Positions 52,317 through 60,851 of a stretch of DNA of 64,000 bases are shown one piece after another. Every line of letters starts with the position of its first letter. Position 1 is the stretch's first letter. The position numbers and the translations under genes were made by a program. The notes beneath the pieces are model-generated. The model ran no database searches, was not told the DNA's origin, and worked only from the letters and a program-made list of their open reading frames with translations. Origin of the DNA: Flavobacterium ajazii (GTDB lineage: Bacteria; Bacteroidota; Bacteroidia; Flavobacteriales; Flavobacteriaceae). Location of the stretch: assembly GCF_010614725.1 (NCBI RefSeq), contig NZ_JAAEHL010000004.1, positions 124,001 through 188,000 of the forward strand. The letters run 5' to 3'.

Positions 52317-52333
52317 TTTTTTTTTATTCAACC

Positions 52334-52780
52334 ATGCAATTTATCAAAGAAATATCTGCAAAGCAGACTCACATTGTCAGACAACCTGTACTCCGAAAAG
52401 GAAAACCTCCTGAAACATGCTTTTTTGAAGGAGATGATCTGGAAAGCACACATCATTTTGGCTTATTTGAAAACCAAAATTTAACAGGAATTATTTCGTT
52501 ATTCCTAAAACACAATCCTATATTTGCAGAAAATTTGCAGGCACAGATCAGAGGCATGGCTATTCTCGAATCCCATCAAAAAAAAGGCTTTGGAGAAGCA
52601 TTGGTAAAACACTGCGAAGAATATTGCCTTGCAAGACAATTTGACCTGATTTGGTTTAATGCAAGAGAATCCGCTGTTGGGTTTTATAAAAAAAAGGGAT
52701 ATAAAACCATCGGAAACTCATTTGATATCCCTGAAATTGGAGAACATTATTTAATGTACAAAAAACTAAAAAATGAATAA
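52334..52780 (+). CDS. GNAT acetyltransferase
   Basis: 148 residues: GNAT core with the IRGMAILESHQKKGFGEALV stretch (acetyl-CoA loop QKKGFG), the late WFNARESAVGFYKKKGY motif and a C-terminal EHYLMYKKL. The N-terminal KEISAKQTHIVRQPVLRKGKP stretch is typical of a Bacteroidetes subgroup annotated only as N-acetyltransferase. Substrate unknown. Stop overlaps the L,D-transpeptidase start by 8 bases, so they are an operon. Confidence 0.88.
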   Translation: MQFIKEISAKQTHIVRQPVLRKGKPPETCFFEGDDLESTHHFGLFENQNLTGIISLFLKHNPIFAENLQAQIRGMAILESHQKKGFGEALVKHCEEYCLARQFDLIWFNARESAVGFYKKKGYKTIGNSFDIPEIGEHYLMYKKLKNE

Positions 52781-54353
52781 ACTTTACTTTCTGTTGCTGC
52801 TTTGTCTTTTTATAAGCTGCAAAAAGGAAAATCAGAATGCGCCTCAAATCCAAAAACCTTTGCCCGCTATTGTGATTACTGATGCCAAATCTATTTCTAT
52901 AGACACTGATCTAATAAATAGTTTCAAAAGCAAAACGCTTAAACAATTTTATCTTTCGTCAGATAATAAAACCATTTGGGGAAACCCTGCTAAAAGATCT
53001 TATATTTTGTCTCAATTAAAAAATTCAGAAGAATTAGGTCTAAACCCAAATGATTATCGTATAAAAAAAATGGAAAGTTTTGAAGCACGCTTCAATATTC
53101 TGACAGACAGAGAACTTGCCGAATATGATTTATTACTAACTCATAATTTTGAGAAGTACGTAATACATTTATATGAAGGAAAATTAAATCCTAAATACTT
53201 ATATGGAAACTGGGCACTGGAAGACAAGTCTTTTGATGTAAATACGGCGTTGGTAAAAAGCTTTATTCGCAACACATTAGATAGTCTTGTTCAAAACATC
53301 CAGCCAAAAGCACAAACGTACAAACAATTACTAAAAGCCTTAAAACTCATTAACAGCTTTCCTGAAGATCATATTCAGTCAATTGCGTTTACTGAAAAAA
53401 TCACATTAAAAGACACCAACCCTTCATTAGTAAACATTAAAAAAAGACTTTTATACTGGAATGACATGTCCGGAGATGATAGCCTCACAACGATCTACGA
53501 TCAAAAAACATTTGAATCGGTTAAAAAATTCCAGTCCCGCCACGGATTACCCGCTGACGGCGTTATTGGAGCAAGCACTGTTCATGCCTTAAACTTTTCT
53601 AAAGAAAAAAGAAAACATCAGATTATTGCCAATCTGGAACGCTGGAGATGGTATCCTAACGAATTTTCAGAAAATTACTTTATCGTAAACATTCCTGATT
53701 TCAGCCTGCATGTTGTCGAAAATAAAGACACAACCGCTGTTAGAAATGTAGTGGTCGGCACCAGTAAAAGAAGAACTCCGGTTCTAACCTCTACTCTTAA
53801 AAGCATCGTTTTTAATCCGACATGGACAGTCCCTCCTACTATTTTAAAAGAAGATGTAGTACCTGCTATGAAACGCAACCGAAACTATTTAAAAAACAAA
53901 AACATTACTATTTACGATACCGCAGGACACGTAGTTGACCCTGCAAACTGGAACATCAATAAACCTCGCAAGTACAGATACATTCAGAGTCCTGGTTATT
54001 ATAATTCTTTGGGATTAATAAAAATTATGTTCCCTAACAATTATAGTGTGTATCTGCATGACACAAATCACAGAAATTATTTCGAAAGAAGCAATCGTTC
54101 TCTGAGTTCGGGCTGCGTACGAGTGGAAAATCCTCTGGAATTAGCCCAACATATTTTAGATGATTCTAAAAACTGGTCAAAGGAAAGAATAGATACTATT
54201 ATCGCCAGCAAAAAAACAACCACTACAAAAATTACCAAAAAATACAAATTGTATCAATGGTATTGGACAGCCTGGAGCGAAAAAAACGAATTAATTTTTA
54301 GATATGACGTCTATGATCTTGATGAAGATTTGTATTCTAAATTAAGAAATTAA
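52773..54353 (+). CDS. L,D-transpeptidase, YcbB/LdtD-like lipoprotein
   Basis: 526 residues, lipobox FISC at Cys16. Domains: an N-terminal scaffold, a peptidoglycan-binding helix bundle (about 220-272; TFESVKKFQSRHGLPADGV), a YkuD catalytic domain with His429 (YLHDTNHRNYF) and nucleophile Cys448 in SSGCVRVENP, and a C-terminal ~50-residue extension. It makes 3-3 crosslinks or attaches envelope proteins in the periplasm. Overlaps the GNAT gene and runs 12 bases into the convergent gene at 54342. Confidence 0.93.
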   Translation: MNKLYFLLLLCLFISCKKENQNAPQIQKPLPAIVITDAKSISIDTDLINSFKSKTLKQFYLSSDNKTIWGNPAKRSYILSQLKNSEELGLNPNDYRIKKMESFEARFNILTDRELAEYDLLLTHNFEKYVIHLYEGKLNPKYLYGNWALEDKSFDVNTALVKSFIRNTLDSLVQNIQPKAQTYKQLLKALKLINSFPEDHIQSIAFTEKITLKDTNPSLVNIKKRLLYWNDMSGDDSLTTIYDQKTFESVKKFQSRHGLPADGVIGASTVHALNFSKEKRKHQIIANLERWRWYPNEFSENYFIVNIPDFSLHVVENKDTTAVRNVVVGTSKRRTPVLTSTLKSIVFNPTWTVPPTILKEDVVPAMKRNRNYLKNKNITIYDTAGHVVDPANWNINKPRKYRYIQSPGYYNSLGLIKIMFPNNYSVYLHDTNHRNYFERSNRSLSSGCVRVENPLELAQHILDDSKNWSKERIDTIIASKKTTTTKITKKYKLYQWYWTAWSEKNELIFRYDVYDLDEDLYSKLRN

Positions 54354-55064
54354 TCCATCTCCCATCATAAAACTTCTTGACGGATGATAGATAAATAAAC
54401 ATGATTTGCCTTTTATTGCCTGAATAATATCATTGGTCAATTCAACCGGAATTGCAGGACAGCCCTGGCTTCTTCCTAATCTTTTATGATCTCTGATAAA
54501 CGATTCAGAAACATAATCGGCACCATGCATCACAACAGCTCTTTCGCGGGCATTATCGTTTATACCTTTTTCTAATCCATCGAGACGCATGGACATACCA
54601 TGTTTTCCCTGATAAATTTCGCCGGTCACATAAAAACCTAAGCTACTTTTATTAGATGAGTTAACGTTTGAAAATGCAGTAGCAAACTCTTCGCCGGTAT
54701 TTCTGCCATGAGCAACAAGAGACTGAAATAAAACAGTATTAGTAGTTAAATCAATAACCCAAAGACGCTTTAAAGTAGACGACAGACTAAAATCAATCAG
54801 TGTCAGAACATCTTTATGAATCACTCCTTTTTCTTTCAATAAGTAAAATCCTTTTAAGGCTTCAGAAAAAGTCTTTAGTTCGGGCAACACAAAATTATTT
54901 GCGTTCAATGCGTGATAAATATTTTCGATCTTAGCATCAACAGCAGGTTTTTCAACACTTGCAATGCTTTTTGCTGTAACTTTTACAGTTTCAGCATTAT
55001 TTTTAGAATCTGCACCAAAAGACAGAAACAAAAACAAAACTACAGGAAAAATCTTATAAATCAT
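54342..55064 (-). CDS. Murein L,D-transpeptidase catalytic domain (YkuD_2) protein
   Basis: 240 residues of the PF13645 type, distinct from the YkuD domain of its convergent neighbour. Signal peptide 1-18 or so, then VAHGRNTGEEF, GEIYQGKHGMSMRLDG, VVMHGADYVS (His180) and the Cys202 block GRSQGCPAIP. Probably a periplasmic transpeptidase/carboxypeptidase. The stops of this gene and the previous one overlap by 12 bases. -7 box at 55101. Confidence 0.9.
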   Translation of the reverse strand: MIYKIFPVVLFLFLSFGADSKNNAETVKVTAKSIASVEKPAVDAKIENIYHALNANNFVLPELKTFSEALKGFYLLKEKGVIHKDVLTLIDFSLSSTLKRLWVIDLTTNTVLFQSLVAHGRNTGEEFATAFSNVNSSNKSSLGFYVTGEIYQGKHGMSMRLDGLEKGINDNARERAVVMHGADYVSESFIRDHKRLGRSQGCPAIPVELTNDIIQAIKGKSCLFIYHPSRSFMMGDGLIS

Positions 55065-55100
55065 TGATTGAGTTTAGGTTAAACTTGATTTGAGGCTTGA

Positions 55101-55108
55101 CAAATGTA
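55101..55108 (-). promoter_or_regulatory. -7 box (TACATTTG)
   Basis: TACATTTG on the minus strand, 37 bases before the ATG at 55064. Confidence 0.5.
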
Positions 55109-55498
55109 TAATTTATTTGGAATTTCGAAAATTTTTATCACTAAATTTGGTGATATTTGTTCAAATTTTAACAATAAAAAGCTTTAAAAGTTAAGATACA
55201 CCAAAAAAGCCGTTTTTTTTAGTCAGAATTACACTGTTTAAAAAATGCAACATTCTAACTGAAAAGAAATTTGAGTATTTATAAACAACATCAACAGACA
55301 CTTAAAATGTATACATTTTTAACAAAACATGCATTCTTCAATAGTTGCGCTACTATTGCGGACAGACAAAAAACTAAAATCAGTCTGCATTAATTTTAAA
55401 AAACGACGGCTTCTTCAATTAAATTATTATTTTTTGACAGAGTTCATTTTATAAAGCATAATTGTAACAATCGTTTCTTGCGTATTTTATAAATGGTT
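55109..55498. other. Divergent intergenic region before gpmI
   Basis: About 390 bases. Contains an ATGTATACAT palindrome (55307) and a 28-codon frame at 55307-55393 (MYTFLTKHAFF...) that has neither membrane segment nor signal. No RNA recognised. Confidence 0.35.
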
Positions 55499-55506
55499 TA
55501 TCTTTG
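55499..55506 (+). promoter_or_regulatory. -7 box (TATCTTTG) of gpmI
   Basis: TATCTTTG, with a possible -33 CTTG (55477-55480) 18 bases upstream. It overlaps an in-frame ATG at 55493, so translation must begin at the later ATG (55523), giving a leader of about 12 bases. Confidence 0.65.
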
Positions 55507-55522
55507 CCAAAAACAAAAACCA

Positions 55523-57040
55523 ATGAACAAAAAAGTAATCCTTATGATTTTAGATGGTTGGGGAAAATCTCCTGACCCTAAAGTATCTGCAATAGACAAT
55601 GCAAATGTTCCTTTTATAAACAGCCTGTATCAAAATTACCCAAGCGCTCAGCTACGTACTGACGGATTAAACGTTGGTCTTCCTGAAGGACAGATGGGAA
55701 ACAGTGAAGTAGGCCACATGAATCTTGGCGCTGGAAGAATTGTTTACCAGGATTTAGCCAAAATAAATTTAGCAGTAGCACATAAAACTCTTGCCAAAGA
55801 ACAGGTTCTTATTGATGCTTTTACTTACGCAAAAGAAAACAACAAAAAAGTACATTTTTTAGGATTAGTTTCTGATGGAGGTGTTCATTCACATACTTCG
55901 CACTTACGTGGACTAATTGATGCTTCTCAGGAATATGGATTAGATCAGGTTTACATTCACGCTTTTACAGACGGTCGTGATGTTGATCCAAAATCGGGTG
56001 CAAAATACATTCAGGATTTAGAAAACCATATTAAAGATACTCCGGTAAAAATTGCTTCTATCGTTGGGCGTTATTACGCAATGGACCGTGATAAAAGATG
56101 GGAACGTGTAAAACTGGCTTATGACTTAGTTGTAAACGGAACCGGAACGTCTTCAAAAAATGCTGTTGCAAGTATTCTTGACAGTTATTCAAAAGATGTT
56201 ACGGATGAATTTATCGAACCAATCGTTATGGTTGACGAAAACGAAAAACCATTAGCTACAATTATTGAAGGCGATGTGGTTATTTTCTTCAATTTCAGAA
56301 CAGACCGTGGCCGTGAATTGACTGAAGCGTTATCCCAACAGGATTTCCATGAACAAAACATGCACAAACTAAACCTATATTATGTTACGCTTACTAACTA
56401 CGATGAAACATATCAAAACGTAAAAGTAGTTTACAATAAAGACAACATTACCGAAACTCTTGGTGAAGTTTTAGAAAAAGCAGGCAAAAAACAAATCAGA
56501 ATTGCCGAAACAGAGAAATATCCGCACGTAACATTTTTCTTTTCAGGAGGTAGAGAAACTCCTTTTGATGGTGAATCAAGAATCCTGAGAAACTCTCCAA
56601 AAGTTGCCACTTACGATTTACAGCCGGAAATGAGTGCTTACGAATTGGCAGATGCTCTTGTGCCTGAACTGAACAAGGGTGAAGTTGATTTCGTTTGTTT
56701 AAATTTTGCAAACGGTGATATGGTTGGACATACCGGAATTATGGAAGCGGCGATTAAAGCCTGTGAAGCTGTTGATTCCTGCGCGAAACAAGTGATAGAT
56801 GCTGCTCTTGCAAATGATTATACTACAATTGTAATTGCTGACCATGGAAATTGTGAAACGATGATTAATCCTGACGGCAGCCCGAATACAGCACACACTA
56901 CAAACCCGGTGCCGATTATTTTGGTTGACAAAGAGCTAAAAAATATTCAAAATGGCGTTTTAGGAGACATTGCCCCTACCATCTTAGAATTGATGGGAGT
57001 TCTTCAGCCTGAGGCAATGACCTGTCATTCGCTTTTGTAA
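55523..57040 (+). CDS. gpmI: 2,3-bisphosphoglycerate-independent phosphoglycerate mutase
   Basis: 505 residues, the standard length, from the ATG at 55523 (MNKKVILMILDGWGKS). Mn-dependent glycolytic enzyme interconverting 2- and 3-phosphoglycerate. LDGWG metal Asp, catalytic Ser in GQMGNSEVGHMNLGAGR, HSHTSHLRGL, DGRDVDPKSG, GRYYAMDRDKRWERV, and C-terminal metal motif ADHGNCETM with HTTNPVP. Preceding promoter at 55499. Downstream is the palindrome at 57090. Confidence 0.97.
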   Translation: MNKKVILMILDGWGKSPDPKVSAIDNANVPFINSLYQNYPSAQLRTDGLNVGLPEGQMGNSEVGHMNLGAGRIVYQDLAKINLAVAHKTLAKEQVLIDAFTYAKENNKKVHFLGLVSDGGVHSHTSHLRGLIDASQEYGLDQVYIHAFTDGRDVDPKSGAKYIQDLENHIKDTPVKIASIVGRYYAMDRDKRWERVKLAYDLVVNGTGTSSKNAVASILDSYSKDVTDEFIEPIVMVDENEKPLATIIEGDVVIFFNFRTDRGRELTEALSQQDFHEQNMHKLNLYYVTLTNYDETYQNVKVVYNKDNITETLGEVLEKAGKKQIRIAETEKYPHVTFFFSGGRETPFDGESRILRNSPKVATYDLQPEMSAYELADALVPELNKGEVDFVCLNFANGDMVGHTGIMEAAIKACEAVDSCAKQVIDAALANDYTTIVIADHGNCETMINPDGSPNTAHTTNPVPIILVDKELKNIQNGVLGDIAPTILELMGVLQPEAMTCHSLL

Positions 57041-57089
57041 TTTACACCATATAAACAATATAAGTTCATTAAACAGAGCTTAAAAAAAT

Positions 57090-57150
57090 CTCGCAAAGAC
57101 GCTAAGTCGCAAAGAAATTTATAAACTTTGTGCTTCTGTGCCTTTGCGAG
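57090..57150. repeat. Imperfect palindrome of CGCAAAG units
   Basis: CTCGCAAAGACGCTAAG plus TCGCAAAG (57090-57114) against CTTTGTGCTTCTGTGCC plus TTTGCGAG (57126-57150), 18 of 25 positions, outer 9 exact. Same unit type (CNCAAAG, TTC/GTC spacers) as the arms around the GxxExxY gene at 59460. Confidence 0.65.
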
Positions 57151-57167
57151 ACTATTTTATAGCTATA

Positions 57168-58421
57168 TCAAAACAATATCAAATGATACAATTGTTCCAC
57201 TCCATAAATCACAAGACCAATAAATCCGCCAACCAAAGTCCCATTTATTCGGATATATTGAAGGTCTTTTCCAATTTCAAGTTCTAATTTTTCTGAAACT
57301 TCTTTTCCATCCCAGCTTTTTACCGTTGAGGAAATCAAATCACCGATTACCTTTTTATTATTCAGAAGAACTGAAAGCAAATCATTCTTGATGAAATTAT
57401 TGATTTTATCAACCATTACAGCATCTTCTTTGAGTCCGTTTCCGAAATTCTGAATCAGACCTGAAATATTTTTTCGAATTGAAGACTCCCTGCCTTTCTC
57501 CAAATCGTTTGTAATTGACAATTTAATTTCATCCCAGATTCCGTTAATATAATCCTGAACTTCTTTCTTTCCCGCAAAACCCACAATCAGATTATTGATT
57601 TTGATTCGCATTTCTTCTGAATTCTTTACTTTATTCAGAAAATCAGAAATGTATTCGTCAATTTTAATTCTAACTGCACTCTCCGGATTTTTAGCCTCAT
57701 CAAGAAATTCCTGTAAGCCATTAAAAATACCTTCTGTAATGCTTTTATCTGCCAGACCAAAGCTCAAAAAAGGTGTAGATTGTTTTACTTTCTTTCTAAT
57801 TAAATCCTTATTATTACTTAATTCAGCACTCATCACTTCGAGAAGATTAGTAAGTAATTGATCCTTTACATTTCCTTTTTGCAATGGTTCTAAAGCAAGT
57901 GCCACCCAGTCTCCAAAATTTATTGCTTCAAGTTTTTCCTTAAACTGAACCTGAATGAATCTTTTTATATCCTCATCTTTTATTGTTTTTAAAATTCCGG
58001 GAATAAGATTTAAAGCTATAACATCCGCCACTTTATTAGCATTTTCTTCCTGTGAAAGCCAGTCTGAAGCTTTTGTTCCAAAATTGAATTCGTCTAATTT
58101 AACTTCTAATTTTTCCCGGTTCAGAAATTCTTCTGAAACAAAATTGCCGAGATTTTCTCCTATTTCATTCTTCTTAGTCGGAATAATTGCTGTATGCCAG
58201 ATTGGAATTCCCATCGGATGACGAAACAAAGCCACAACTGCAAACCAATCGGCAATTCCGCCCACCATTGCCGCCTCACTAAAAGCCTGAAGCATTGGAA
58301 TTTTGAAATAAATCGCAATTATAAACAACAGAACTGCGAAACCCAAAAGAGCCAAAGCATTTCTCTTCATTTTCTTTAGAGCCTTAACTTTAGCTATATC
58401 CTGATCTGTAATAATTTCCAT
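57168..58421 (-). CDS. DUF445 membrane protein
   Basis: 417 residues of the DUF445 family (YjiN-like): N-terminal membrane region (about 22-60) with AAMVGGIADWFAVVALFRHPMG and IPTKKNEIGENLG, a long helical cytoplasmic part (about 90-380), and a C-terminal hydrophobic segment NGTLVGGFIGLVIYGVEQLY. Some members are linked to membrane contact or stress; no function established. Convergent with gpmI across the palindrome at 57090. Confidence 0.88.
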   Translation of the reverse strand: MEIITDQDIAKVKALKKMKRNALALLGFAVLLFIIAIYFKIPMLQAFSEAAMVGGIADWFAVVALFRHPMGIPIWHTAIIPTKKNEIGENLGNFVSEEFLNREKLEVKLDEFNFGTKASDWLSQEENANKVADVIALNLIPGILKTIKDEDIKRFIQVQFKEKLEAINFGDWVALALEPLQKGNVKDQLLTNLLEVMSAELSNNKDLIRKKVKQSTPFLSFGLADKSITEGIFNGLQEFLDEAKNPESAVRIKIDEYISDFLNKVKNSEEMRIKINNLIVGFAGKKEVQDYINGIWDEIKLSITNDLEKGRESSIRKNISGLIQNFGNGLKEDAVMVDKINNFIKNDLLSVLLNNKKVIGDLISSTVKSWDGKEVSEKLELEIGKDLQYIRINGTLVGGFIGLVIYGVEQLYHLILF

Positions 58422-58490
58422 GATTATAATGTTTTACTACTAATTTATGGCTTTTTTCTAAAACTTCGTGACTCTATGGATTGTTTAACA

Positions 58491-58583
58491 GCCACGAATT
58501 CATGAATTTTCTTTAAAAATTAATTCATTTATGCAATATGATTTTTTAAAATTTTGTTTTGAGATAATTCGTGAATTCGTGGC
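58491..58583. repeat. Imperfect palindrome of CACGAATT units
   Basis: GCCACGAATTCATGAATT (58491-58508) and AATTCGTGAATTCGTGGC (58566-58583), reverse complementary at 17 of 18, with a 57-base loop. Internal CACGAATT / TTCATGAATT units recur. Lies between DUF445 and map. Confidence 0.7.
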
Positions 58584-58605
58584 GAAAATTTTTAATTAAA
58601 AATTG

Positions 58606-58613
58606 TACTTTTG
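58606..58613 (+). promoter_or_regulatory. -7 box (TACTTTTG) of map
   Basis: TACTTTTG fits TAnnTTTG, 21 bases before the ATG at 58635 and overlapping the rejected TTG at 58611. Confidence 0.55.
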
Positions 58614-58634
58614 CGAACTGAAAATCTGAAAAAT

Positions 58635-59453
58635 ATGATTATCCAAAAAACGAGAGAGGAAATCGAATTAATGCGCGAAAGTGCTTTGATCGTATCGAAA
58701 ACATTAGGAATGATTGCTTCTGAAATTAAAGAAGGAGTCACTACATTATATCTTGACAAATTAGCCGAGGAATTCATTCGTGATCATGGGGCGGTTCCGA
58801 GCTTTTTAGGATTATACGGATTTCCAAATTCACTTTGTATGAGTCCGAATGCCCAGGTAGTTCATGGAATTCCAAACAACACTCCTTTACAGAATGGCGA
58901 TGTTATTTCTGTAGATTGTGGTGCTTTCAAAAACGGATTTCATGGAGATCACGCCTATAGTTTTGAAATTGGAGAAGTTGCTCCTGAAACTAAAAAGCTT
59001 TTACAGGTAACCAAAGAATCTCTTTACGTAGGAATTAGAGAATTTAAAGCTGGAAATCGTGTTGAAGATGTTGGAAACGCCATTCAAAAATATACCGAAG
59101 CTCATGGTTATGGTGTTGTTCGTGAATTAGTTGGACACGGTGTTGGTCAAAAAATGCACGAAGCTCCAGAAATGCCAAATTATGGTAAAAGAGGAAGAGG
59201 AAAACTTTTTGTTGAAGGAATGGTGGTTGCAATTGAACCTATGATTAACATGGGTACTAAAAATATCAAACAGCTTAAAGATGGCTGGACAATCCTGACT
59301 GCTGACGGAAAACCAAGTGCACACTTTGAACATGATGTTGCTTTAATCGATGGGAAACCTGAAATTCTATCGACTTTCTATTATATCTATAAAGCATTAG
59401 GAATCGAAAGCAATGAGGAAGATGAATTTAGAAAAGTGCCTTTAGTATTATAA
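58635..59453 (+). CDS. map: Type I methionine aminopeptidase
   Basis: 272 residues, from the ATG at 58635 (MIIQKTREEIELMRES); a TTG at 58611 is excluded by the promoter box it overlaps. Removes the initiator methionine. VVHGIPNNTPLQNGDVISVDCGAF, HGDHAYSF, VGHGVGQKMHEAP, and EPMINMG and HFEHDVALI with the metal ligands. Cytoplasmic. Upstream palindrome at 58491, downstream the GxxExxY element. Confidence 0.97.
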   Translation: MIIQKTREEIELMRESALIVSKTLGMIASEIKEGVTTLYLDKLAEEFIRDHGAVPSFLGLYGFPNSLCMSPNAQVVHGIPNNTPLQNGDVISVDCGAFKNGFHGDHAYSFEIGEVAPETKKLLQVTKESLYVGIREFKAGNRVEDVGNAIQKYTEAHGYGVVRELVGHGVGQKMHEAPEMPNYGKRGRGKLFVEGMVVAIEPMINMGTKNIKQLKDGWTILTADGKPSAHFEHDVALIDGKPEILSTFYYIYKALGIESNEEDEFRKVPLVL

Positions 59454-59459
59454 CTATTC

Positions 59460-59953
59460 CACAAAGATTCACAGAGATATACGCCGAGATTCGCAAAGAA
59501 ATATTAATTATAAGCCTTTAAATGTATACTGATAATATATCTCAAGACGAATTAGATTCAATTTCATATAAGATTATAGGTCTTGCAATTGAAGTTCACC
59601 GACAATTAGGTCCGGGCTTATTGGAATCAGCTTATCAGGAATGTCTATACTATGAAATTGTAAATTCTGGTTTAATTGTTGAAAGACAAAAAACATTACC
59701 CATTGTCTATAAGGATATTAAATTAGACCATGGATATAGAATAGATTTGTTGGTAGAAAACAAAATTGTTATTGAATTAAAAACTGTTGAAGCTTTTACC
59801 GATGTTCATTTTGCACAAATATTGACCTATTTAAAACTTGGTAACTATCCATTAGGCCTACTTATCAATTTTGATTCAAAGATTTTAAAAAACAACATAA
59901 AAAGATTTATAAACACTTTGTGAAACTCTGTGTCTCCTTAGTGTAACTCCGTG
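59460..59953 (+). mobile_element. GxxExxY gene inside terminal inverted repeats
   Basis: Left arm CACAAAGATTCACAGAG at 59460 continuing to 59498; right arm at 59916-59953 is its degenerate reverse complement (both contain CACAAAG and GAG-type units 10 bases apart). The gene at 59522 fills the interior; its stop codon lies in the right arm. 494 bases in total. The palindrome at 57090 has the same units without a gene. A mobile or selfish unit is inferred; no target-site duplication is seen. Confidence 0.4.
59522..59923 (+). CDS. GxxExxY protein (PD-(D/E)XK_3 nuclease-like)
   Basis: 133 residues. Name motif GPGLLESAYQECL, then a nuclease-like core LDHGYRIDLLVENKIVIELK (Asp ... Glu-x-Lys) that fits a PD-(D/E)XK fold, and HFAQILTYLKLGNYPLGLLINF. 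The family is assigned to PDDEXK_3 but I know of no biochemical role. No signal peptide; cytoplasmic. The ATG at 59522 follows the left repeat by 23 bases, and the last codons and stop lie in the right repeat, so gene and repeat are one unit. Neighbours map and the methyltransferase are unrelated. Confidence 0.85.
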   Translation: MYTDNISQDELDSISYKIIGLAIEVHRQLGPGLLESAYQECLYYEIVNSGLIVERQKTLPIVYKDIKLDHGYRIDLLVENKIVIELKTVEAFTDVHFAQILTYLKLGNYPLGLLINFDSKILKNNIKRFINTL

Positions 59954-59962
59954 AAATAACCC

Positions 59963-60736
59963 ATGAAGAAACTTTTTAAATTAGTACTTAATACAATCCC
60001 GCGCCCCTTGTTAATTCGTCTGAGTTATGTGGTGCGACCAATTTTAGCTTTATCATTAAGAGGAAGCAAATTTACCGATCCTATTGACGGAAAAAGCTTT
60101 AAATCGTTTTTACCTTACGGATACGGAAAACAACGTAACAATGTGCTTTCTCCGAGCACACTCTCATTAGAAAGACACCGTTTGCTTTGGCTGTATTTAA
60201 ATGATCAGACTGATTTTTTTACAGCGCCTAAAAAAGTACTGCATTTTGCCCCGGAACAGGCTTTTTACAAAAGATTCCGTAAACAGAAAAATCTTGATTA
60301 CACCACAACCGATTTGCTTTCGCCTCTGGCAGATGTAAAAGCAGATATATGCAATTTGCCTTTCAAAGACAATGAATATGACGTTATTTTATGTAATCAC
60401 GTTTTAGAACACATTCCGGATGATACCAAAGCAATGCAGGAATTGTATCGTGTTTTAAAACCGGGCGGAATGGCAATTTTGCAGATCCCTCAGGATTTAT
60501 CACGTGAAGTTACGTTTGCAGACGATTCGATTACAGATCAGAAAGAACGTGCAAAAATCTTCGGACAATACGACCACGTTCGTGTTTATGGCCGCGATTA
60601 TTTCGATAAATTAAGAAGTATTGGTTTTATTGTTATCGAAGAAGATTACACTAATAAAATTGCACCCGAATTGGTTGAAAAATACTGTTTAGCAAAAGGC
60701 GAAATTATTCCGCTTTGCTTTAAACAGGAAAACTAA
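59963..60736 (+). CDS. SAM-dependent methyltransferase (class I, type 11)
   Basis: 257 residues. Motif I reads KKVLHFAPEQ (about 87-96), followed by YTTTDLLSPLADVKADICNLPF, then DVILCNHVLEHIPDDTKAMQELYRVLKPGG. The N-terminal ~75 residues are basic and hydrophobic and may touch membrane or glycan. Relatives in Bacteroidetes methylate sugars or lipids; the substrate is not known. Ends at the strong terminator at 60773. Confidence 0.85.
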   Translation: MKKLFKLVLNTIPRPLLIRLSYVVRPILALSLRGSKFTDPIDGKSFKSFLPYGYGKQRNNVLSPSTLSLERHRLLWLYLNDQTDFFTAPKKVLHFAPEQAFYKRFRKQKNLDYTTTDLLSPLADVKADICNLPFKDNEYDVILCNHVLEHIPDDTKAMQELYRVLKPGGMAILQIPQDLSREVTFADDSITDQKERAKIFGQYDHVRVYGRDYFDKLRSIGFIVIEEDYTNKIAPELVEKYCLAKGEIIPLCFKQEN

Positions 60737-60772
60737 TTTTTTCTTTCACATATAAGTGATATAAGTTCATTT

Positions 60773-60818
60773 AAAAAAGCGTTTTCAAAATAGAGATAAT
60801 TTGAAAACGCTTTTTTTT
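60773..60818 (+). terminator. Rho-independent terminator
   Basis: AAAAAAGCGTTTTCAAA / TTTGAAAACGCTTTTTT perfect 17-bp stem followed by two further T, after the methyltransferase. A TATAAGTTCATT element (60757) also occurs at 57060. Confidence 0.9.
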
Positions 60819-60851
60819 AGCCAAATTATAAGCCAACCAAATCCCTAAATC

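Noticed and set aside
55307..55393. 28-codon frame MYTFLTKHAFF...
   Set aside because: No signal or membrane helix, no promoter or terminator, in a divergent promoter region; chance frame likely.
55493..55522. Ten-codon N-terminal extension of gpmI
   Set aside because: The -7 box TATCTTTG lies inside it, so the transcript starts after it.
57090..57150. Palindrome as rho-independent terminator of gpmI or DUF445
   Set aside because: No U-run directly after either arm; repeat units link it to the element at 59460.
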